Positions 45,993 to 54,458 of a stretch of 64,000 nt of DNA are shown one piece after another. The notes under the pieces are model-generated. The model had not been told where the DNA came from and did not search any database. It saw only the letters and a list, made by a program, of their open reading frames with translations. The position numbers were made by a program, and so were the translations under genes. Positions within the stretch are counted from its first letter, which is position 1. Each line of letters begins with the position of its first letter. This DNA is from Burkholderia pyrrocinia (lineage in GTDB: Bacteria > Pseudomonadota > Gammaproteobacteria > Burkholderiales > Burkholderiaceae): contig NZ_CP094460.1 of assembly GCF_022809715.1 (NCBI RefSeq), forward strand, positions 2,914,001-2,978,000, given 5' to 3'.

Positions 45993-48283
45993 GCGGCGAC
46001 GACGATCTGAGCCACCTGTCGCTGCTCGAGCTGTATCGCGAGGAGACGCGCACGCAGACCCAGGCGCTGTCCGAGCGGCTGCTCGCGCTCGAATCGGGCG
46101 AACCCGATGCCGTCGCGCTCGAGGCGTGCATGCGCGCCGCGCATTCGCTGAAGGGCGCCGCGCGCATCGTCGGCGTGCCGCTCGGCGTCGACATCGCGGG
46201 GCGGATGGAAGAATGCTTCGTCGCCGCGCAGGCCGGCACGATCGCGCTGACGGCCACGCACGTCGACGTGCTGCTCGCCGGCGTCGACCTGCTGGTGCGC
46301 GTCGGCGATCCGCAAGGGGCGCCCGTGTCGCCGACCGAGATCGACGTGTTCGCGGCGGCGCTGACGGGCGCCGATGCCGCGCAGACGATACAGGCGGCCG
46401 TCGTGCCGCCGTCGGCCGTGCCGTATCGCGAGCACGACGGCGCCGCGAACGAGTCCGTCGGGGCCGGCGCCACGGTGCCGCCGCTCGCGGTGTCGGGCAC
46501 GGTGCCCGATCCGGTCCAGGCCGGCCGCGTGGCCGGCGCCGGCGCGATGCGCCGCGTGCGCGCCGATACGCTGAACCGGCTGCTGAGCCTGTCCGGCGAA
46601 TCGCTGGTCGAATCGCGCTGGCTCAAGCCGTTCGCCGAATCGATGCTGCGCGTGAAGCGTGCGCAGCGCGACGCCGCCCGTTCGCTCGATTTGATGTACG
46701 AACAGTTCGCCGACGATCTCGACGCGGGCATGCTCGCGTCGATGAACGAAGTGCGGCACATGCTCAATGACCTGCAGCGTTCGCTCGCCGAGCGCATGGA
46801 CGAATTCGATCGCTTCGAGCGGCGCAGCACGCATATCGCCGAGCAGCTCTACGACGAGGCGCTGCAATGCCGGATGCGGCCGTTCGGCGATGCGACGCGC
46901 GCGTATCCGCGCATCGTCCGCGATCTCGCGCGCTCGCTCGGCAAGCAGGTGCGCTTCTCGATCGTCGGCGAGGGCACCCAGGTCGACCGCGACATCCTCG
47001 ACCTGCTCGACGCGCCGCTCGGCCACCTGCTGCGCAACGCGATCGACCACGGCGTCGAGTCGCCCGACGCGCGGCTCGCGCGCGGCAAGCCGGCCGAGGC
47101 GAGCGTGACGCTGGAGGCGCGCCACAGCGCCGGCTCGCTGCTCGTCAGCGTGATCGACGACGGGCCGGGCGTCGACATGGACGCGCTGCGCGCGGCCGTC
47201 GTGCGCCAGCGCCTGACCGACGACGAGACGGCCGCGCGGCTGTCCGATCCCGAACTGCTCGAATTCCTGCTGCTGCCGGGCTTCTCGATGCGCGATGCGG
47301 TGACCGACGTATCGGGTCGCGGCGTCGGCCTCGACGCGGTGCAGGAGATGGTGCGCGGCGTGCGCGGCGCGGTGCGGATCTTCAACGAGCCGGGCGCGGG
47401 CATGCGCTTCGTGCTGCAGTTGCCGCTCACGCTGTCGGTGATCCGCAGCCTGCTCGTCGAAGTCGGTGGCGAACCGTATGCGTTCCCGCTCGCACACGTG
47501 CGCCGCACGCTCGAGCTCGCGCACGACGATATCGACGTACTCGAAGGGCAGCCGCATTTTCCGTTCGACGGCCGGCGCGCGGGCCTCGTCGCCGCGCACC
47601 AGTTGCTCGATGCGGGCGAACCCAACGGGGCGCGCGGGAGCACGGCGGTCGTGGTCGTCGGCGGCGAGCCCGAGCTGTACGGCGTCGCCGTCGACCGCTT
47701 CCTCGGCGAACGGATGCTCGTCGTGCAGCCGCTCGACAGCCGCCTGCACAAGATCCAGAACATCGCGGCCGGCGCGCTGCTCGAGAACGGCGACCCCGTG
47801 CTGATCGTCGACGTCGAGGACCTGATCCGCTCGGTCGACAAGCTCGTGCGCGGCGGGCAGCTCGCGCGGCTCAAGCGCGACCCGCAGTTCGCGCTCGTCG
47901 ACCGGCGCCGCCGCGTGCTCGTCGTCGACGATTCGCTGACGGTGCGCGAGCTCGAACGCAAGCTGCTGGAAAAGCGCGGCTACGACGTGACCGTCGCGGT
48001 CGACGGGATGGACGGCTGGAACGCGGTGCGCAGCGATGCATTCGATCTCGTTGTCACTGATGTCGACATGCCGCGGATGGACGGCATCGAGCTCGTCACG
48101 CTGATCAAGGGCGATCCGATGCTCAAGCGCGTGCCGGTGATGATCGTGTCGTACAAGGATCGCGACGAGGATCGCCGCCGCGGGCTCGATGCCGGCGCCG
48201 ACTACTACCTCGCGAAGAGCAGCTTCCACGACGAGGCGCTGCTCGATGCCGTGCACGACCTGATCGGGGGTGCGCGCGGATGA
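45989..48283 (+). CDS. wspE: CheA-type hybrid histidine kinase with receiver
   Basis: The 764-residue protein reads, in order: an HPt domain with His52 (RAAHSLKGAAR), a linker, a dimerisation/ATPase core (HLLRNAIDHGVESPD, VSVIDDGPGVDMDAL, DVSGRGVGLDAVQEM), a CheW-like domain, and a C-terminal receiver with phospho-acceptor Asp691 (VVTDVDMPRMDG). It lacks the P2 response-regulator docking domain. It should phosphorylate WspF and the hybrid protein encoded first in the operon. 4-bp overlaps link it to wspD and wspF. Confidence 0.92.
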   Translation: MSGDDDLSHLSLLELYREETRTQTQALSERLLALESGEPDAVALEACMRAAHSLKGAARIVGVPLGVDIAGRMEECFVAAQAGTIALTATHVDVLLAGVDLLVRVGDPQGAPVSPTEIDVFAAALTGADAAQTIQAAVVPPSAVPYREHDGAANESVGAGATVPPLAVSGTVPDPVQAGRVAGAGAMRRVRADTLNRLLSLSGESLVESRWLKPFAESMLRVKRAQRDAARSLDLMYEQFADDLDAGMLASMNEVRHMLNDLQRSLAERMDEFDRFERRSTHIAEQLYDEALQCRMRPFGDATRAYPRIVRDLARSLGKQVRFSIVGEGTQVDRDILDLLDAPLGHLLRNAIDHGVESPDARLARGKPAEASVTLEARHSAGSLLVSVIDDGPGVDMDALRAAVVRQRLTDDETAARLSDPELLEFLLLPGFSMRDAVTDVSGRGVGLDAVQEMVRGVRGAVRIFNEPGAGMRFVLQLPLTLSVIRSLLVEVGGEPYAFPLAHVRRTLELAHDDIDVLEGQPHFPFDGRRAGLVAAHQLLDAGEPNGARGSTAVVVVGGEPELYGVAVDRFLGERMLVVQPLDSRLHKIQNIAAGALLENGDPVLIVDVEDLIRSVDKLVRGGQLARLKRDPQFALVDRRRRVLVVDDSLTVRELERKLLEKRGYDVTVAVDGMDGWNAVRSDAFDLVVTDVDMPRMDGIELVTLIKGDPMLKRVPVMIVSYKDRDEDRRRGLDAGADYYLAKSSFHDEALLDAVHDLIGGARG

Positions 48284-49299
48284 ACATCGGCATCGTCAAC
48301 GACCTGCCGCTGGCCGTGGAGGCGCTGCGCCGCGTGCTTGCGCTGCGGCCGGACCACCGCGTGCTGTGGGTCGCGACCGACGGCGACGAGGCCGTGGATT
48401 TCTGCATCGCCCATCCGCCCGATCTCGTGCTGATGGATCTCGTGATGCCGAAGGTCGACGGCGTGGCGGCGACGCGGCAGATCATGGCGCGCGCACCGTG
48501 CGCGATCCTGATCGTGACGGTCAGCGTCAGCGCGAACACGTCGTCGGTCTACGAGGCGATGGGCGCGGGCGCGCTCGACGCGGTCGACACGCCGACGCTT
48601 GCGCTGGGGCTGTCGACCGACGCATCGCCGCAGGCGCTGCTCGGGAAGATCGACCAGATCGGCCGGCTGCTCGAAAGCCGTACCGCGGCGCTCGTGCCGC
48701 CGGGGCCGACGCCCGCGCGCGGCCAGCCGACGCTCGTCGCGATCGGCGCGTCGGCGGGCGGGCCGACCGCGCTCACCGCGCTGCTGCGCGCGCTGCCGGC
48801 CGATTTCCCGGCTGCGATCGTGATCGTCCAGCACGTCGACCAGGCGTTCGCGCTCGGGATGGCCGAATGGCTCGACGGCTACACGCGGCTTCCCGTGCGC
48901 GTCGCGCGGCAGGGCAGCGTGCCGCAGGCCGGCGAGGTGCTGCTCGCGGCGACCAACGATCACCTGTACCTGTCGCCGCGCGGGGTGCTCGGCTATACGC
49001 GGCATCCGGTGGAGACGCCGTACCGGCCGTCGATCGACGTGTTCTTCAACAGCGTCGCCGACGGCTGGCAGGGCGAGGCGCTCGGCGTGCTGCTGACGGG
49101 CATGGGGCGCGATGGCGCGCTCGGCCTGAAGGCGATGCGCGCGAAAGGCTGCTACACGATCGCGCAGGACGAGGCGACCAGCGCCGTCTACGGGATGCCG
49201 AAAGCGGCCGCGGCGATCGGCGCGGCATCGGCGATCCTGCCGCTCGAGCGGATCGCGCCGCAACTGATCTCGCGCATCGCGCGCGCGCCGCGCGACTGA
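48280..49299 (+). CDS. wspF: CheB-type methylesterase
   Basis: The 339-residue protein has a receiver domain with Asp53 (LVLMDLVMPKVDG) and a methylesterase domain with the catalytic trio Ser158 (IGASAGGPT), His185 (VQHVDQAF) and Asp278 (GMGRDGALG). It removes methyl groups from WspA to reset the signal. In other species, loss of WspF locks the system on and gives wrinkly colonies. It overlaps wspE by 4 bp and ends the operon. No diguanylate cyclase gene follows. Confidence 0.92.
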   Translation: MNIGIVNDLPLAVEALRRVLALRPDHRVLWVATDGDEAVDFCIAHPPDLVLMDLVMPKVDGVAATRQIMARAPCAILIVTVSVSANTSSVYEAMGAGALDAVDTPTLALGLSTDASPQALLGKIDQIGRLLESRTAALVPPGPTPARGQPTLVAIGASAGGPTALTALLRALPADFPAAIVIVQHVDQAFALGMAEWLDGYTRLPVRVARQGSVPQAGEVLLAATNDHLYLSPRGVLGYTRHPVETPYRPSIDVFFNSVADGWQGEALGVLLTGMGRDGALGLKAMRAKGCYTIAQDEATSAVYGMPKAAAAIGAASAILPLERIAPQLISRIARAPRD

Positions 49300-49563
49300 C
49301 GGCACGCCGGGGAGCGCGACGCCGTTCCGGCCCGGTGCGCCGGCGCTGCATTGCGTGCGATGCGCGGCGTCGCGTACAATTGCGGCCTGCGGAGATGGCA
49401 TGCCTCCCTGCGGTCGTTGCGGCGCGTTGCGCGCGGCGCGGCCCTCAACCGCCGGTTTGCCCGGCTGATGATGCCTGCGTGTTCCTGGGTTGTCAGGAGG
49501 TCGCAGGCCGTCCATGCGGTATTCTGCCGCCCAGGTTTTGATGTTCTGTCGAATCTGGAAATC

Positions 49564-50804
49564 ATGTTTTTCACGACTTCTGCCGACCTGCTCGCGACCG
49601 TGCGCTACGTGTGCCGCTGGCTCGCGCTTTCGGCCCTGCTCGGCGCGCTGGCCGGCACGGCTTCCGCGCTGTTCCTGATCGCGCTCGACTGGGCGACCGG
49701 CACGCGCATGACGCATCCGTGGCTGCTGTGGGGCTGCCGGCCGCCGGTTTCGCGACCGGGTGGATCTATCATCGTTTCGGCCAGTCGGTCGCGCGCGGCA
49801 ACAACCTGCTGATCGACGAGATCCACGACCCGAAGGCGCTCGTGCCGAAGCGGATGGCGCCGCTCGTGCTCGTCGCGACCGTCGTCACGCACCTGTTCGG
49901 CGGCTCGGCCGGCCGCGAGGGTACCGCCGTGCAGATGGGCGGCGCGCTCGCCGATCGCGTCACGCAGGTGTTCCGCCTCGATCGCGAGCATCGCCGCGTG
50001 CTGCTGATGGGCGGCATCGCGGCCGGTTTCGCGTCGGTGTTCGGCACGCCGCTCGCGGGCGCCGTGTTCGGGCTCGAGGTGCTCGCGATCGGGCGCGTGC
50101 GGTACGACGCGCTGCTGACCTGCGTCGCGTCGGCGATCGTCGCGGACGTCGTGTGCCGCGCGTGGGGCGTGCATCACACGGCCTATGCGATTCCGTTCGT
50201 GCCGGCCGTGTCGGCGACGGGGCTGGCCGTGACGGTCGTCGCGGGCATCGCGTTCGGCGTCGTCGGCCGGCTGTTCGCGTTTGCGACGCATGCGCTGACC
50301 GCGTGGTTCCGGCGCGTAATCTGCTATGCGCCGCTGCAGCCGGTGCTCGGCGGTCTGCTGGTCGCGGCGGCGGCCACCGTGCTGAACGTGCCGCAGTATC
50401 TCGGCCTCGGCATTCCGACGATCGAGGCCGCGTTTCACGGCCCGCTGCCGCTCTACGATTTCGCGGGCAAGTTCGCGTTCACCGTCGTCACGCTGGCGTC
50501 GGGGTTCAAGGGCGGCGAGGTGACGCCGCTGTTCTACATCGGCGCGACGCTCGGCAACGCGCTCGGCCAGGTGCTGGCGCTGCCGGTGCCCGTGCTCGCG
50601 GGGCTCGGTTTCGTCGCGGTGTTCGCGGGCGCGGCCAACACGCCGATCGCGTCGACGATCATGGCGATCGAACTGTTCGGCGCGGATATCGGCGTGTATG
50701 CGATCGTCGCGTGCGTCGTCGCGTATCTGTTTTCGGGGCACGCGGGGATTTATCGCGCGCAGCGCGTGGCGGTGGGGAAGGGAGCGCAGGCCGAGGGGGA
50801 GTGA
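49564..50804 (+). pseudogene. clcA: ClC-type chloride channel/antiporter with a frameshift
   Basis: The N terminus (MFFTTSADLLATVRYVCRWLALSALLG-type sequence, to ATGTRMTHPWLLW) is in one frame. The rest (LPAAGFATGWIYHRFG onward) is in another. They join in a run of four G at about 49,730-49,733 where five would restore one frame and a 413-residue protein. The remaining ClC signatures are intact: GGSAGREGTAVQMGGALAD, GIAAGFASVFGTPLAGAVFG, GFKGGEVTPLFYIGATLGN and FAGAANTPIASTIMAIELFG. Either a recent loss or a homopolymer sequencing error. Confidence 0.82.
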
Positions 50805-50874
50805 GGCGGGCGTGGAAAGTAGATTCGTCGCGAATCTTCCGGAAACTTGAACCATGCGATGTCGGAGGTTGAAC

Positions 50875-51492
50875 GTGTCGTTGCTTGCTCATCTCATCGG
50901 GCCGGGAGGCGCCGGCAAAACAACCGTTGGGGCAATCATTGCAGATCGCTTGAACTGGCGGTTTCTCGATGTGGATCAATGCTTCCTGGCGTCGCACGGG
51001 AACATCGCCGACTTCATCCGGAACCACGGATATGTCGAATACGCAGCACGCAACGTCCACCTATACGAGCAACTCAAACGCGGTATTTCAGCGCCCGCGA
51101 TTTGCGCGGTTTCGTCCGGTTTCATGCTGTATCCGGAGGATGTCACGCCGACCTATCCGGCAGTTCGTCGGTGTATCGAGGAGGACATGCTCACGGCACT
51201 CCTGTTACCTGCGTTCGATCTTGAAAGCTGCGCGAAACTGATTGTGGACCGTCAAATGTCGAGGCCGTATCTGAACGCCGATGAGGCAAGCGAGATGCGA
51301 AAAATACGAGATCGATTTCCTGAGTTCATGCACTTGAGCTGCAGGCGGTTTGCGAGCAGCGGCGCACTCGAACACATTGCGGCCGATATCGAACGCTTTA
51401 TCGTGGCGTCCTTGCCGTCGATTGAATGTCGTTCGCATTCGCTTACGCGCAGTCGCTGGATGCATCACGGCTGCCCGCAATCCGGGGATTGA
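50875..51492 (+). CDS. P-loop kinase, shikimate-kinase-like
   Basis: About 205 residues from GTG 50875, chosen because GGAGG lies 6 nt before it; an ATG at 50854 is an alternative. The Walker A motif is GPGGAGKTT (residues 9-17), followed by FLDVDQCFL, which resembles the shikimate-binding DxD of that kinase. A partial match later at RMEE-like segments is weak. Substrate unknown; housekeeping aroK lies elsewhere in such genomes. G+C is lower than flanking genes. It overlaps the acetyltransferase gene by one base (TGATG), which suggests coupled translation. Confidence 0.65.
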   Translation: MSLLAHLIGPGGAGKTTVGAIIADRLNWRFLDVDQCFLASHGNIADFIRNHGYVEYAARNVHLYEQLKRGISAPAICAVSSGFMLYPEDVTPTYPAVRRCIEEDMLTALLLPAFDLESCAKLIVDRQMSRPYLNADEASEMRKIRDRFPEFMHLSCRRFASSGALEHIAADIERFIVASLPSIECRSHSLTRSRWMHHGCPQSGD

Positions 51493-52010
51493 TGGTGATC
51501 TACCCTCAAATGACGGAATACGTTCTTCGACAACTGGAGGCTTGCGACGCAGCAGATGTCGCTGCGCTGCAGCACATCCTTGAGGCTGCGCCGGCATACG
51601 GCGTGACGGTATCAGGGGCGTTGCCGTCGTCGTCCGCGGCGCAGGAGATGTTCGAGGCGCTGCCGCCCGCGAAATCCGCTGCCGACAAATTTGTATTCGA
51701 GATTCGCTCGCAAGCCGGCGCGATCGGTTGCGTGGATTTTGTGCGCGGCTATCCTGAGGCGCGCACGGCATTTATCGGGCTCTTGCTGCTGGTCGAAACG
51801 GCTCAAGGCCAGTCGCACGGGCCGCAAGTCCTCCGTTTGCTCGAGGCGATGGCGACGGAGTGGGGCTGTTCCGTCATGCGCATTGCCGTCATCGAGACCA
51901 ATACACGCGCACTGGCATTCTGGCGCCGAGAGGGATTTGTCGAGTTGTATCGCAAAGCAAGCGCCGGCTTTACTGGGGCGGCGATCGTGATGGAGCGCGC
52001 CGTCGGTTGA
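51492..52010 (+). CDS. GNAT-family N-acetyltransferase
   Basis: The protein has 172 residues from ATG 51492, which shares a base with the stop of the kinase gene. The GNAT acetyl-CoA region is seen as FIGLLLLVETAQGQSHGPQVLRLLEAMATEWGCSVMRIAVIETNTRALAFWRREGF, with the Q-x-x-G-like loop QSHGPQ and the late NTRALAFWRREGF strand. The substrate is not predictable. It shares the reduced G+C of the kinase gene and forms a two-gene unit with it. Confidence 0.8.
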   Translation: MVIYPQMTEYVLRQLEACDAADVAALQHILEAAPAYGVTVSGALPSSSAAQEMFEALPPAKSAADKFVFEIRSQAGAIGCVDFVRGYPEARTAFIGLLLLVETAQGQSHGPQVLRLLEAMATEWGCSVMRIAVIETNTRALAFWRREGFVELYRKASAGFTGAAIVMERAVG

Positions 52011-52136
52011 TGCTCGCCTGGCGGGCCGATGCCGTGTGCCGGGGGCGCATACGATTGAACAGGGCCGCCATTCATTCCCGTCGACCGTGCGCCGATGCGG
52101 TATACAAGGTGCCGGAAACCGGGTGAGAGACATTCG

Positions 52137-52725
52137 ATGACACTGGACGACTTTCTGACCGAAGCGAATCGCCTCGCCAGGCCATGCCGTCAATACCGTT
52201 TCGCGGATGGCGGAGAACCCGTCACCGGATACTGGCATGGCGTCGACGCGGGCGCGTTGTGCATGTCCTTCGAGCGCGACGGCACATGGTTGAACGTATC
52301 TCTCGACGAGGACGGTCAATCAGGTCGCGTGGAGACTTCCGTTGAACCCGTCCGCTCCGAAGGCCCGCTGTGCCGATCCGATGCAACGTCTCTCCCGCCG
52401 ATCGAAGCGTTGTTCCGCTTCGGCTCTGCCTCGCTCGATGAATACCTGAGCGCACACGGCTGGCAGCGCGACTGGGGATTCAACAGCAACTTCAATGGCG
52501 TCGCAGCGCACGACTACGAGCGTGAATGGATGGCGCAATGCCCGCTCTACCCGGGCGGGGTGGTCGCCGTCGCGGGCGGGTGGAACATGTGCTGGCCCGA
52601 CGACGACGGGGACGAACCGTTCGGCTTCGATCTCGTACGCTGGACGTTCGAGGAATCGGAACCGTGGGTCGAGGTGTTTGCCGACGGAAGCCGGTACTCG
52701 GTGATCCAGCGGATCACCTGGCACG
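52137..52725 (+). CDS. Hypothetical acidic protein; 3' end uncertain
   Basis: The frame starts MTLDDFLTEANRLARPCRQYRF and gives a compact acidic protein rich in tryptophan and aspartate (YEREWMAQCPLYPGG, MCWPDDDGDEPFGFDLVRWTFEESEPW). The likely natural end is near RYSVIQRIT at about residue 195. No stop occurs there: the codon after Thr is TGG, and the frame stays open to 53036 across the antisense riboflavin synthase gene. A changed stop codon (TGA to TGG) or other small lesion is possible. No family recognised. Confidence 0.55.
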
Positions 52726-52735
52726 CCGGCTTACG

Positions 52736-53449
52736 TTACTTCTTCGGCAGTCGCGCGACATTGCGCGCCAGCAGTTCCTCGATATCGACGCCTTTTTCCG
52801 CCAGCAGCGTCGTGACGATGCCGGTCAATTCGCCTAGCGTTTCCTTGACCGATTCCCGGATCGTATCCACGACGACCTGCGTGCTGCGCTCGATCTCGAT
52901 GTTGACCTTGTCGTTGACGCCCTTCGCATCGAAGGTCGTCGCGCGTCGCGTTTCAGGAATCAGCCAGATTTCAAACCAGCCTTCGTCTCGATTGACGTCC
53001 GAAACGGTGAGGCTGCAGCCGTTGATCGCGATATAGCCCTTCGCGAACACATATCGTTTGAATTCGGCAGGCACGCCGATGCGAATCATCCGGTTGTGCT
53101 CGGACGACGCGATGTGCAGGATGGTCCCCGGGAAGTCGACATGGCCGGACAGCGGATGCCCGCCGATCTCCGCGCCGTCCTTCGCGGCCCGCTCCACGTT
53201 GATCCGCGCGCCAGTCGCCAGGTCGGCCAGCGTGGTGATCTTCAGGCTCGGCAGCATCACGTCGAAGTCGATCAGCTCCGGCGAATGGATGGTCGTCACC
53301 GTCAGGCACACGCCGTCGACCGAGACGCTGGCGCCGATCTCGATGTCGTCGGTAAACCGCTCGGGGAATTCGATGCTGAAGGTTCTCAGCTCCCCGTGAT
53401 CCTTGATGGCCTTGATGACGCCAACGCCCTGCACAATGCCTGTAAACAT
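52736..53449 (-). CDS. ribE: Riboflavin synthase alpha subunit (RibE/RibC-type)
   Basis: The 237-residue protein has the two tandem lumazine-binding repeats: MFTGIVQGVG with ASVSVDGVCLTV, then the second barrel with GHVDFPGTI and YIAINGCSLTVSDV. It joins two lumazines into riboflavin plus a pyrimidine. ATG at 53449 follows GAGGG. No FMN-riboswitch motif is visible upstream. It stands alone, without other rib genes, and has a C-terminal extension (GVDIEELLARNVARLPKK), so it may be a second copy. Confidence 0.9.
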   Translation of the reverse strand: MFTGIVQGVGVIKAIKDHGELRTFSIEFPERFTDDIEIGASVSVDGVCLTVTTIHSPELIDFDVMLPSLKITTLADLATGARINVERAAKDGAEIGGHPLSGHVDFPGTILHIASSEHNRMIRIGVPAEFKRYVFAKGYIAINGCSLTVSDVNRDEGWFEIWLIPETRRATTFDAKGVNDKVNIEIERSTQVVVDTIRESVKETLGELTGIVTTLLAEKGVDIEELLARNVARLPKK

Positions 53450-53691
53450 GGTCGAACCCTCGTCGCAAATTTCCTGGTCGACATGATAAGTGATCCGGGG
53501 AGAGGCGTCGTCGCGAGGGGGCGGCTTCGGAACGGCAAGCGACATCCGTGAAATCCTGCCGTCGATCAAAGGTTCTTCGCCGATTTCAATGGATGTCGCT
53601 GTGCGGCCCGTGAGAGGCGGACAAATTTTCTTGAAGCGGCTTCACATGGCAGCATCGCCGCGAACATAGTCGACCGCGTATGGTGGATCGA

Positions 53692-54231
53692 CTATGCATT
53701 TCTGGTGTTTTCGCGTATCAATCGAGGCGGGATTTGGTAAATGACCGACTGGTATTTCGGAGTCTCGCGACGGCCTGTTACAGTTCCGCCGAGAGACTCG
53801 GCGATACGTCGGCTCGGGTAGTTTTCTTCGGCAACGGGATAGGTAAAGCACTGAGTGCCGAGCGTAAGACATGCCCATTCCACGACGAGTCTGACCGCCT
53901 CGCGTCCGATACCTTCGTAATGCCGATCTTCGCGGATCCAAACGCCTAATTCCGGGCTGACATCGTTGACGTGATGAAACCCCACCAAGCCCAGGAACGC
54001 TCCACTATCGCGTTGACGAATCGCGAACACGTAGTCCGAGCCTTCGACTATTGCAGGTAGCCAAGTCTGCCAGACGCGATCGAAGCTCTCCCTGTCGGCC
54101 GGGGGTTCCCAAGCCATAAAGCGAGTAAGCGATGGCGTGATGCACTGAAACGCCGCATCGGCGTCGTTGGAAGAGAACGGCCTGATCGAAAGCCGGGCCG
54201 ATTCGATATGAATCTCATGCGGACATAGCAT
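53692..54231 (-). CDS. GNAT-family acetyltransferase, RimJ/RimL-like
   Basis: The 179-residue protein has the RimJ/RimL layout: IESARLSIRPFSSNDADAAFQ at the start, FLGLVGFHHVNDVSPELGVWI, the acetyl-CoA loop HYEGIGREAVRLVVEWA, and NYPSRRIAESLGGT. It likely acetylates a protein N terminus or a small amine. It is alone on the minus strand; composition is slightly lower in G+C than its neighbours. Confidence 0.85.
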   Translation of the reverse strand: MLCPHEIHIESARLSIRPFSSNDADAAFQCITPSLTRFMAWEPPADRESFDRVWQTWLPAIVEGSDYVFAIRQRDSGAFLGLVGFHHVNDVSPELGVWIREDRHYEGIGREAVRLVVEWACLTLGTQCFTYPVAEENYPSRRIAESLGGTVTGRRETPKYQSVIYQIPPRLIRENTRNA

Positions 54232-54407
54232 CGTTCACCTCTGTGCGTTCATCATTTCCATCGAATTGTCGGCCATTTGTGCCGCCCGGTTGAATCCATC
54301 TTCCCGGCCGAATGCCGCCAGTCGCTGCCGCGACCCCGGAAGGTCGTGAATCATCGAAAAAGGCCGTGCGTCGGCACGGCCTCGATCCGAATCCGGTCGG
54401 GTCAACA

Positions 54408-54440
54408 CGGCCCGGCGGTGATGATCCCACCGCCGGGCCG
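54408..54440 (-). terminator. Hairpin terminator of the ABC exporter gene
   Basis: CGGCCCGGCGGTG (54408-54420) and CACCGCCGGGCCG (54428-54440) form a perfect 13-bp stem with a 7-nt loop, 19 bp past the exporter stop. A T run is lacking. Confidence 0.55.
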
Positions 54441-54458
54441 CATCGCGACACGCTTGCG

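Noticed and set aside
45425..48256. A 943-codon minus-strand frame across wspD/wspE
   Set aside because: Low-complexity arginine/histidine-rich shadow of two well-supported genes.
53450..53691. FMN riboswitch upstream of riboflavin synthase
   Set aside because: The conserved RFN-element segments were not seen in the 240 bp upstream.
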